Shown piece after piece: positions 1 to 6,307 of a stretch of 15,765 nt of DNA (positions are counted from its first letter, which is position 1; each line of letters begins with the position of its first letter). The DNA is from Spirochaetota bacterium. Lineage in GTDB: Bacteria > Spirochaetota > Spirochaetia > DTKZ01. Both the position numbers and the translations under genes were made by a program. Below the pieces are notes generated by a model, which worked only from the letters and a program-made list of their open reading frames with translations, did no database searches and was not told the origin of the DNA. Location of the stretch: the NCBI GenBank assembly GCA_029562045.1, contig JAKQWJ010000176.1, positions 1-15,765 on the forward strand, read 5' to 3'.

Positions 1-684
1 CGGGCGAACTTTCCCTACGGCCCCAAGACCCCGGAGGAGGTTGCGGAGGCGGTCTCGTCGGGGGTGGCCGCGCTGGTGCGGGAGGTGGGCCCGAAACTCG
101 TCGTCGTGGCCTGCAACACCGCCTCGGTGGTGGCCCTGGCCCGGCTTCGGCGGGAGTTTCCCGATCTCCCCTTCGTGGGAACGGTGCCGGCGGTGAAGCC
201 CGCCGCCCTGGCCTCCCGGTCCAAAAAGATCGGGGTCTGGGCCACGGAGAGGACCATCCGGGACTCCTACCTGGACGACCTGGTCCGAAAGCATGCCGCC
301 GGCTGCGAAGTCGTCCGGGTCGCCGGACCGGGCATCGTGGATCTGGTGGAAAACAGATTGTTCGAATCCACTCCCGAAGAACGGGGCCGGGTCGTCGCCG
401 GCGCCGCCGAGATCTTCCGCGGCCGGGGGGTGGACCAGGTGGTTCTGGGCTGCACCCATTTCATCTATGTGGCGGAGGACCTGCGCCGCCGCCTGGGGGC
501 CGGGGTGGGGATCATGGATTCCCGGGAGGGAGTGGGGGGCCGGGTGCTCGCTTTGTCGGGCACGGTGGGCCTATCCCGGAGGAAGGGGCGGGACCGGATG
601 TATCTTTCCGGTTCCCGGGACCCCGAGCCCCGGTACCGGGACTTCGCCGCCCGGTTCCGTCTCGAAATGGCCGGCGTCCTGTGA
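1..684 (+). CDS. murI: Glutamate racemase, 5'-truncated by window edge
   Basis: Converts L-glutamate to D-glutamate for peptidoglycan precursors in the cytoplasm, without a cofactor and using two cysteines as acid/base. The frame is open from base 1, so the gene begins upstream; 227 codons remain of a family length of about 250-280, and the N-terminal D-S-G-x-G-G region is missing. Visible family signatures are an early NFPYG segment, ACNTAS with the first catalytic Cys at 112-114, GTVPAVKPA, and LGCTHF with the second catalytic Cys at 451-453. A GTG at 64 lies inside the conserved domain and is not the real start. The stop TGA (682-684) overlaps the GTG start of rsgA by 4 bases, so the two are probably translationally coupled. 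The call rests on both cysteine motifs and is firm; an aspartate racemase is less likely given the surrounding residues. Confidence 0.95.
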   Translation, partial: RANFPYGPKTPEEVAEAVSSGVAALVREVGPKLVVVACNTASVVALARLRREFPDLPFVGTVPAVKPAALASRSKKIGVWATERTIRDSYLDDLVRKHAAGCEVVRVAGPGIVDLVENRLFESTPEERGRVVAGAAEIFRGRGVDQVVLGCTHFIYVAEDLRRRLGAGVGIMDSREGVGGRVLALSGTVGLSRRKGRDRMYLSGSRDPEPRYRDFAARFRLEMAGVL

Positions 685-1607
685 ACGAGAGCGGCGGAAC
701 GATCCTCTACGGGGCCAACAACATCTTCCTGGTCCGGGGACCGGAGGGGATCCTGCAGTGCCGGATCAAAGGCAAGGTGTTGTCGGGCGGGAAGGGGGAC
801 TACAACCCTCTGGCCGCCGGAGACCGGGTCCGGTACCGGCCGGATCCGGGAAACCCGGGAAACGGCGTGCTGCTGGAGCGGGAGGAGCGGCGGAACGCCC
901 TGGCGCGCTGGAACAGGAAGGGGCGGGCCCCCCAGACCCTGGCGGCCAACCTGGACCTGGTTGTCTGCGTCGCCAGCCCCCACTCCCCCCCCTTCCGGCC
1001 CCGCTTCCTGGATCGCCTGCTGGTCGCCTGCGACCGGGAGGGGATACCGGGCCTGGTCTGCCTGAACAAGATCGACCAGGGCTCCGCCCCCTGGATCGAC
1101 GAGCGGCTCGAGGATTTCCGGGCCCGGGGAGTTCCGGTCCTCCTGGCCAGCGCCGCCGAAAACCGGGGACTGGACATCCTGAGGGACCGCATCCGGGGCA
1201 AGAGGGCGGTCTTCGTCGGTCAGTCCGGGGTGGGAAAGACCAGCATCCTGAACCGGCTCCTTCCGGGAGTCTGGAGGAAGGTGGGCCGGGTCTGCGAAAA
1301 ATACAACCGGGGCAGCCACACCACCGTGCTGGCCCATCTGGAGGAGTGGGAGGGGGGAGAGCTCATCGATACTCCCGGGGTGCGGGAGTTCGAACCCCAT
1401 GGGATCCCCCCGGACGAACTGCGGTTTCTCTTTCAGGAGTTCGCCGGGCCGTCGGAGCGCTGCGCCTACCCCCGCTGCACCCACAGCCACGAGCCGTCCT
1501 GCGCCGTCCGGGAGGCCGCCGAATCGGGGGAAATCCTCCCCGACCGCTACGAAAGCTATCTCCGGATCTTCGATCTTCTCTCCCTCCGGGAAAGGAGGGC
1601 GCCATGA
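681..1607 (+). CDS. rsgA: Ribosome small-subunit-dependent GTPase A (RsgA/YjeQ)
   Basis: A 308-residue circularly permuted GTPase that checks late maturation of the 30S subunit. The order of motifs is diagnostic: an N-terminal OB-fold region, then G4 NKID (residues 129-132), a G5-like ASA, then the P-loop GQSGVGKT (180-187) and G3 DTPG (230-233). It ends in the family zinc finger with C261, C266, H268 and C274. Length is typical. The GTG start at 681 overlaps the murI stop as GTGA. The stop TGA (1605-1607) overlaps the mutS2 ATG as ATGA, so the gene sits in the middle of a coupled murI-rsgA-mutS2 run. All GTPase and zinc residues are present, so it should be active. Nothing unusual was seen. 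Confidence 0.97.
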   Translation: MNESGGTILYGANNIFLVRGPEGILQCRIKGKVLSGGKGDYNPLAAGDRVRYRPDPGNPGNGVLLEREERRNALARWNRKGRAPQTLAANLDLVVCVASPHSPPFRPRFLDRLLVACDREGIPGLVCLNKIDQGSAPWIDERLEDFRARGVPVLLASAAENRGLDILRDRIRGKRAVFVGQSGVGKTSILNRLLPGVWRKVGRVCEKYNRGSHTTVLAHLEEWEGGELIDTPGVREFEPHGIPPDELRFLFQEFAGPSERCAYPRCTHSHEPSCAVREAAESGEILPDRYESYLRIFDLLSLRERRAP

Positions 1608-3964
1608 ATCCGCACAGCCTCAGGCTCCTGGATTTCGACATCGTCCGGGGGGAACTCCTGGATCACTGCTGGAGCGGCGACGGGAAAAAACGCCTCCTCT
1701 CCGACGGTTTCACCCATCGGGAGGAGGAGCTGGAAAAAATCCGCTCCCTGGTGGCGGGTTTCCGCCGGCTCTTCACCGGGGATATGGAGCGCCCCTCCCT
1801 GTCGATGCCCGAGATAGGGGATGCCATGGCTCTGGCGGAGAAGCCCGGGGCGGCCCTGGAAGCGCCGGAACTGGCCGCGGCGGCTTCCTACTTCCGGCAG
1901 GCGAAAACCATAAAGACCTGCCTGTCCCGGGGAGGGTCCCCCCTGGCGGAGGAGGGGGCCGACCTTCCGGACCTGTCGGGGACGGCGGCGAAGATCGGAA
2001 AGATCGTCGGTCCCGACGGGGAAATCCGGGAAAACGACATTCCGTCCCTGGTGGAAATCCGCCGCCGGGTCCGGTCCCTGCGCCGCGGCCTGGACGAGAT
2101 GGCCCGGTCCTACCTGGAAAACCCCGCCTACCGGGGCTACTGGCAGTCCGACACCGTGTCCCAAAAGGACGGCAGGGTGGTTCTGCCCCTGGGGGCGAAC
2201 TTCCGGGGACGGCTCCGGGGGGTGGTGCACGAGTACTCCTCCCGGGGGGCCACCGCCTTCTTCGAACCTCTGGACATCTTCGACGGAAACAACCGGCTGG
2301 TGGAGGAGGAGAACGAGTACCGCCGGGAGGTCCACCGGCTGCTCCGGGAACTCACCGCCGAGCTGGGGGAGAGGGCCGGAGAGATCGCTTTTCTCCGGGA
2401 GAGGGTGGGGCACATCGACGCCATGCAGGCCCGGGCGCGGTACTCCCACCTGCACGACTGTTTCACGGCGGCCGTATCCCGGGGGGAACTCTCCCTGCGG
2501 GGGGCCCGGCATCCCCTTCTGGGGAAAAAGGCGGTGCCCATCGACGTCGAGGTCCGGGATGGGGCGCGGATTCTCCTCGTCACCGGCCCCAACACGGGGG
2601 GCAAGACGGTGGCGCTGAAAACCGTGGGCCTCCTGGCGCTGATGAACCAGTTCGGGCTGGACATCCCCGCCCAGGACGGCTCCCGGCTCCCCCTTTTCGA
2701 CGACATCTTCGTGGATATCGGGGACGAGCAGTCCATGGCCGAGTCCCTGTCCACCTTTTCCGCCCATGTGAAAAACCTCTCGGCCATTCTCGCCGCCGGC
2801 GGTCCGGACTCACTGGTTCTCCTGGACGAACTGGGCTCCGGGACCGACCCGGAGGAGGGGGCGGCTCTGGCCATGTCCTTTCTCGACCGGTTTCTGGACC
2901 GGGGCCTGCTGGCCCTGGTCACCACCCATCTGGGAGCCTTGAAGGATTATGCCTTTACCCGCCAGGGGGTGGCCAACGCGTCGGTGGAGTTCGACCTGGG
3001 CCGTCTGCAGCCCACCTATCGGATCGTGCAGGGCCTCCCCGGGGCCAGTCATGCCCTGGACATCGCCGAACGCCACGGCGCCCCCCCGGGGATCATCGCC
3101 GGGGCGCGGGCCTACATCGACGAAAACCGCACCGACACGGGGAAGATCATCGCGGATCTGGTGGGCCGGAAGCGGGAACTGGACCTGCGGGAGCGGGAAC
3201 TCCGGGAACGGCAGGAGAGGGTCGCGCGGCGGGAGGAGGAACTCTGCGCCCGGGATGAGGAATTGCGGAAAAAGGAGGCGGACCTGCGGGGCGACGGCAT
3301 CCGTGAGATCGGCTCCTTCCTGTCCCAGAGCAGAAAGGAGCTGGAGAATCTCGTTCGGACCATCAAGGAGGGGAGCGCGGGCAGGGAAATCACCCGGGAT
3401 ACCATCCGGGAAGCCAGGAGCTTCATCGAGAAAGTCAAGGAGCGGGTCCATCAGGAGAAGGAGCTGGTCCGGCGGGCGGGGGCGGGGAGGCGGAGCGCCG
3501 TTCCCCGATCCCTGGAGCCGGGGATGGAGGTGCGGATCGGCCGGGAGGGGGGGGGACGCAGAGGAATCCTGGAACGGCGGCTGAAGGACGGCCGATGGCT
3601 TCTCTCCTCCGGAGCGGTCCGGGTGACCTTCCCGGAGGAGGAACTCTTCCCCGCGGCGCCCCGGGAGGAGAGGGAGACGCCGGATTACACCGTTCTGGTC
3701 TCCTCCGGGGGGGAAACGGCGAAAATCGAACTGGACCTCCGGGGCATGCGGGCCGAGGAGGCTCTGGGGGCGCTGCGGAAACAGATGGATCTGGCGCTGA
3801 TGCAGGGTCTCGCCGAGTTCGGAATCATCCACGGCAAGGGAGAGGGGATCCTCCAGCAGGCGGTCTGGGACTATCTGCGCGCCTCCCCCCAGGTGGCGGA
3901 GTACGCCTTCGCCCGGCCCGAGGCGGGAGGGACGGGAAAAACCCTGGTAATACTGAAGCGGTGA
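1604..3964 (+). CDS. mutS2: MutS2 family ATPase/endonuclease with Smr domain
   Basis: A 786-residue MutS2, a cytoplasmic ATPase that acts on branched DNA and, in some bacteria, rescues or splits collided ribosomes. The frame is open far upstream of the chosen start. ATG 1604 is preferred because it follows the Shine-Dalgarno GGAGGG (1594-1599), overlaps the rsgA stop as ATGA, and begins with the usual short helix leading into L-x-F-D. Domains in order: MutS core/lever region (about 1-320), Walker A GPNTGGKT (328-335), the SLSTFSAH segment, Walker B with D408-E409, a charged coiled coil (about 515-630), and a C-terminal Smr nuclease domain with LDLR (710-713) and HGKG (743-746). Length and motif set match full-length family members. 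MutS1 is excluded by the absent mismatch-recognition domain and the presence of Smr. No linked repair gene is nearby apart from uvrA much further downstream. Confidence 0.96.
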   Translation: MNPHSLRLLDFDIVRGELLDHCWSGDGKKRLLSDGFTHREEELEKIRSLVAGFRRLFTGDMERPSLSMPEIGDAMALAEKPGAALEAPELAAAASYFRQAKTIKTCLSRGGSPLAEEGADLPDLSGTAAKIGKIVGPDGEIRENDIPSLVEIRRRVRSLRRGLDEMARSYLENPAYRGYWQSDTVSQKDGRVVLPLGANFRGRLRGVVHEYSSRGATAFFEPLDIFDGNNRLVEEENEYRREVHRLLRELTAELGERAGEIAFLRERVGHIDAMQARARYSHLHDCFTAAVSRGELSLRGARHPLLGKKAVPIDVEVRDGARILLVTGPNTGGKTVALKTVGLLALMNQFGLDIPAQDGSRLPLFDDIFVDIGDEQSMAESLSTFSAHVKNLSAILAAGGPDSLVLLDELGSGTDPEEGAALAMSFLDRFLDRGLLALVTTHLGALKDYAFTRQGVANASVEFDLGRLQPTYRIVQGLPGASHALDIAERHGAPPGIIAGARAYIDENRTDTGKIIADLVGRKRELDLRERELRERQERVARREEELCARDEELRKKEADLRGDGIREIGSFLSQSRKELENLVRTIKEGSAGREITRDTIREARSFIEKVKERVHQEKELVRRAGAGRRSAVPRSLEPGMEVRIGREGGGRRGILERRLKDGRWLLSSGAVRVTFPEEELFPAAPREERETPDYTVLVSSGGETAKIELDLRGMRAEEALGALRKQMDLALMQGLAEFGIIHGKGEGILQQAVWDYLRASPQVAEYAFARPEAGGTGKTLVILKR

Positions 3965-4125
3965 ATCTCCGCGGCCCGGGGGAAGATCCGGGAAAAGAGG
4001 CCCCCCTGATGTGGGGCTGCCCGGAGGGTGCGGCCTGGACACCGACGACGGGAAAACGATAAAACCGGCCCGAAAACCGCCCCTTGCCTTGCCCATGGAG
4101 GCCCTTCCGGGTTATCCTTGAGACG
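3965..4125. other. Intergenic stretch after mutS2, no gene seen
   Basis: About 160 bases between the mutS2 stop and the next plausible start. It is G/C-rich with A runs. It has no convincing hairpin followed by T residues, so there is no clear rho-independent terminator for the murI-rsgA-mutS2 run. Overlapping frames on both strands have no recognisable protein pattern. A weak promoter-like pair (TTGCCC 4089-4094, TATCCT 4113-4118) is not good enough to call. Confidence 0.5.
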
Positions 4126-4341
4126 ATGCCTCCGAGCGGTGTCCGGCTGCTATTCATGGTCCTCACGGCCTGGGAATCCCTGTTCACCGGCGGGATCTTT
4201 CTGGGCCTGTGGTGGCTGGTGAACAAAATAACGGTTTTCGACGGCAAGCCGGGGGTATACTATAGAGATTCCGCCGGTTTCTCCGGGTCCGGGGCGGGCA
4301 AAGGCCCCGGGGGCGGGGACGGTAAAAAAAAGCGCCCATAA
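4126..4341 (+). CDS. Possible small membrane protein, unrecognised
   Basis: A possible 71-residue peptide that I do not recognise. From ATG 4126 it reads as a short N-terminus, then one long hydrophobic stretch (about residues 7-34, including FMVLTAW and GGIFLGLWWLV) that could be one membrane helix or a tight hairpin. A short soluble segment and a Gly/Ser-rich tail ending KKKRP follow. A TTG at 4084 could extend it by 14 residues, but those look like non-coding translation. Only a weak GAG sits before the ATG. In favour: the hydrophobic block is unlike random high-GC translation, and the stop lies 13 bases before the lipoprotein start, so the two could be co-transcribed. Against: no clear ribosome site, a low-complexity tail, and a hairpin (4289-4310) and promoter-like TATACT (4256-4261) within the frame. 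Confidence 0.42.
   Translation: MPPSGVRLLFMVLTAWESLFTGGIFLGLWWLVNKITVFDGKPGVYYRDSAGFSGSGAGKGPGGGDGKKKRP
4256..4261 (+). promoter_or_regulatory. Weak candidate -10 element before lipoprotein gene
   Basis: TATACT matches five of six bases of the sigma-70 -10 consensus and lies about 94 bases before the lipoprotein ATG. No good -35 hexamer is found at 16-18 bases; the upstream sequence offers only a T-rich GGTTTTCG. It also falls within the possible small ORF (a Val-Tyr-Tyr stretch), so it may be chance. Confidence 0.2.
4289..4310 (+). other. GC-rich perfect hairpin, function unknown
   Basis: CCGGGGC (4289-4295) pairs perfectly with GCCCCGG (4304-4310) around an 8-base loop. No T tract follows (the next bases are GGGCGGGGAC, then an A run), so it does not fit an intrinsic terminator on the + strand. 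It could be an RNA structural element in the leader of the lipoprotein gene, or simply a consequence of high GC. Confidence 0.3.
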
Positions 4342-4354
4342 CGGAAGGTCCACC

Positions 4355-4978
4355 ATGAGATCGAAGATCCTGCCGGCGGCGATACTCGCCGGATGCGTCC
4401 TGCTCCTCGGTTCCTGCCTGGACATCGACGCGACGATGACGCTGGACGACCAGGGAGCGGGGACCGTGGAGTTCACCTACACGGTGTCGCCCGCCGCGGT
4501 GGAACTGGAAAAGGCGAATCCCCGGGAAGCATTTCTGCCCTTTCCCATAGACGAGGCGGATTTCCGCCGGGCCGTCGGCGCGGTACCCGGCCTGGCGCTG
4601 AAATCCTACTCCCGCTCCGTCGAAGCCGGGAGCGTGGTCGTCAAGGCGGCCGTGAGTTTCGCCGACATCCCGGCCCTCAACAGGCTCGTCGGCGGCGGCC
4701 GGGAGGTCTTTGCCCTGCGCCGGGAGGGGGAATCCACCGTCTTCTCCCAGACCCTTGCCCCGGGCTCTCCCGAGGCCCGGGACCCCCGGGCCCAGGAGTT
4801 TCTCCGGGCATACTTCAAGCCCTACACGATGCGTTTCCTCCTCACCGCCCCCAAACCGATACGGTCTTCCGACCCCGCCTCCGCCGAGGTTTCGGGACGG
4901 GAAGCCCGGATTTCCTATTCCCTGGACAGTCTGGTCCTGACCCGGGAGCCCCTTCTCTGGAAACTCGTCTGGCGTTAG
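4355..4978 (+). CDS. Putative lipoprotein of unknown function
   Basis: A 207-residue exported lipoprotein. The N-terminus has a basic start (MRSK), a hydrophobic core and a lipobox L18-G19-S20-C21, so Cys21 is the predicted lipidated residue. The mature part begins with a D-I-D-A-T-M-T-L-D-D-x-G-x-G-T-x-E strand pattern, typical of small all-beta lipoprotein domains in which a polar-threonine strand repeats. No catalytic motif is visible. The ATG at 4355 is supported by GGAAGG (4343-4348) at a good distance. It lies between the possible small membrane ORF and the V-ATPase operon. The AT-rich promoter gap that follows suggests it is not part of the ATPase transcript. The LppM-like resemblance of the first strands is only an impression. 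Function cannot be assigned. Confidence 0.85.
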   Translation: MRSKILPAAILAGCVLLLGSCLDIDATMTLDDQGAGTVEFTYTVSPAAVELEKANPREAFLPFPIDEADFRRAVGAVPGLALKSYSRSVEAGSVVVKAAVSFADIPALNRLVGGGREVFALRREGESTVFSQTLAPGSPEARDPRAQEFLRAYFKPYTMRFLLTAPKPIRSSDPASAEVSGREARISYSLDSLVLTREPLLWKLVWR

Positions 4979-5042
4979 CGGGAGACCCGGGGAGGAGGGG
5001 AGTGAAAAACGGCTCCAAAATTATCGAAAACGCACAATTTCC

Positions 5043-5071
5043 TTGATTTTCTGAAATTCTTCCGCTACACT
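5043..5071 (+). promoter_or_regulatory. Predicted sigma-70-type promoter of V-ATPase operon
   Basis: A -35 box TTGATT (5043-5048) and a -10 box TACACT (5066-5071) are separated by exactly 17 bases; each matches four of six consensus positions. The preceding 30 bases are A/T-rich (CAAAATTATCG and CACAATTT), like an UP element, in a genome that is otherwise strongly GC-rich. Predicted initiation near 5077-5079 gives a leader of about 45 bases before atpE. The leader contains the palindrome AATCGATT (5076-5083) at the expected start site and a run of eight T (5091-5098). Confidence 0.6.
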
Positions 5072-5122
5072 GACCAATCGATTAAACACCTTTTTTTTAA
5101 CCGACACGCAAACGAGGATGGT

Positions 5123-5740
5123 ATGGATATTCAACTTCAGGAGCTGATCGAAACGATCAAAAACGAAGGCATCGCCGAAGCGGACAGGCAGGCGGCGGAG
5201 ATCGTGGCGGAGGCGGAAAAAAGGGCTGCCGGCATCGTCGAAAAAGCCGAGGCGGAGGCCGGGAGGCTCACGGCGGAGGCGAAACGGGAAATTTCCCGCA
5301 GCGAGCAGGCTTCCCGGGACGCCCTGGCGCAGGCCGGACGGGACCTGATGTTGAATCTGCGCGGCCGTATCCTCCAGCTTTTCGACGCCGTCCTCGCCGG
5401 CGCCGTGGAGGAGGGCCTGCGGCAGAAGGGGCTGGAGGACTCCATCACCGCCCTGGTCAGAGCCTGGGCGGAAAAAGGGTCGGGGGACATGACCATTCTG
5501 CTCCCGGAGGCGGACCGGGACAGGATCGAGAAGACCCTCCAGGCCCGCCTGGGGGCGGAACTCCGCAGGGGCGTGGTCCTCAGACCGGTTGCCGGAATCG
5601 AGGCCGGGTTCAGGATCGCCGAAAAAGACGGCGCGGCCTATTACGATTTCACCGCCCGGGGGCTGGCGGAGATGCTGTCCGAATATCTGAACCCCCGGCT
5701 GGCGGAGATTCTGGAAAAAGCGGTCCAGGCGGGGGCGTAA
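5123..5740 (+). CDS. atpE: V-type ATPase subunit E (peripheral stalk)
   Basis: A 205-residue subunit E, which forms the peripheral stalk tying the A/B head to membrane subunit I. The first 75 or so residues are a charged, alanine-rich helix (repeats of the type AEAEKRAA and EKAEAEA), as expected for the stalk coiled coil. The C-terminal half is a mixed globular domain ending in a helix before the stop. ATG 5123 follows GAGGA (5114-5118) by 4 bases and is the first gene after the predicted promoter. Subunit E normally pairs with a G/H helix protein, but no such gene is seen in the cluster. The stop is 3 bases before the DUF2764 start. Sequence alone resembles other stalk subunits; the operon position makes E the firm choice. 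Confidence 0.88.
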   Translation: MDIQLQELIETIKNEGIAEADRQAAEIVAEAEKRAAGIVEKAEAEAGRLTAEAKREISRSEQASRDALAQAGRDLMLNLRGRILQLFDAVLAGAVEEGLRQKGLEDSITALVRAWAEKGSGDMTILLPEADRDRIEKTLQARLGAELRRGVVLRPVAGIEAGFRIAEKDGAAYYDFTARGLAEMLSEYLNPRLAEILEKAVQAGA

Positions 5741-5743
5741 ACC

Positions 5744-6286
5744 ATGGACCGGTACTACTATACCGTGTCCGCCCTCCCGTCTCTGGCCTTCGACGGGGAG
5801 CCGGGGATGGACGCGGAAAGTTTTCTCCAGCTCTGCGACGAGACTCTGGAGCCGGCGGACATGACGATTCTCCGCGGGGTCCGGCTTCGCAGCGACGGCG
5901 AGACCACGGGAAACGCCGCAGCCGACGGGTGGAGCCGGTGGGAGCGGTCCCTGCGGGCGGAGACGGCCAAGGCGCGGGCGTCCCGGAGAGGGCTGGAACC
6001 CGAATCCGCCGCTCCCCGGATGGGGCCGGAGTCCGCCGCCGTCCTGGAAGCGGCCCGCGCCGCGATGAGCGAAGCCTCCCCCGATGCGGCGGAGGACATT
6101 CTGCTCCGGGCCATGTGGGGCCGGATGGACGAGCTGGAAACGGGCCACCACTTCGATCTGGACAAACTGGTAGTGTACTATCTGCGCGTGCAGCTCCTGG
6201 AGCTGAAGGCCCGCAGAAACAAGGCGGATGGGGAGAAGAATTTTTCCCTCATCCATGACGCGATTCTCGCGGATCAGCCAAACTAA
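5744..6286 (+). CDS. DUF2764 family protein, V-ATPase-associated
   Basis: A 180-residue soluble protein that I assign to DUF2764 from its start (D-R-Y-Y-Y-x-V-x-A-L-P-x-L), an early F-L-x-L-C segment, and its position between atpE and atpA. That is where this family is found in spirochaetes and Bacteroidota. The C-terminal third is helical and rich in Leu (DLDKLVVYYLRVQLLELKAR). It has no signal peptide or membrane segment. In better-known A/V-type operons such as that of Thermus, subunits C and F lie between E and A. Neither is recognisable here, so this protein may supply the C-type socket or another central-stalk role; that is inference, not shown. It starts 3 bases after atpE, with a G-rich ribosome site inside the atpE end. 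Confidence 0.85.
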   Translation: MDRYYYTVSALPSLAFDGEPGMDAESFLQLCDETLEPADMTILRGVRLRSDGETTGNAAADGWSRWERSLRAETAKARASRRGLEPESAAPRMGPESAAVLEAARAAMSEASPDAAEDILLRAMWGRMDELETGHHFDLDKLVVYYLRVQLLELKARRNKADGEKNFSLIHDAILADQPN

Positions 6287-6307
6287 ACGGAAACCCTGGA
6301 GAAGGCA

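Noticed and set aside
293..1603. Upstream extension of the mutS2 frame by about 437 codons
   Set aside because: It lies over murI and rsgA in another frame, is Gly/Pro/Arg-rich shadow translation, and ATG 1604 has a ribosome site and the correct family N-terminus.
1399..3258. A 619-residue forward frame overlapping mutS2
   Set aside because: It is a Gly/Pro/Arg-rich shadow in the wrong frame; the Walker and Smr motifs are in the mutS2 frame.
3975..4010. Terminator hairpin after mutS2 built from GGGGG and CCCCCC
   Set aside because: The loop is long, pairing is imperfect and no T tract follows.
4084..4118. Promoter-like TTGCCC and TATCCT before the small ORF
   Set aside because: Spacing is 18, both boxes are weak matches, and the predicted start would fall at the ATG itself; insufficient on its own.
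5091..5098. Run of eight T as an intrinsic terminator after the lipoprotein gene
   Set aside because: No GC-rich hairpin precedes it; the preceding sequence is AT-rich promoter-like DNA.
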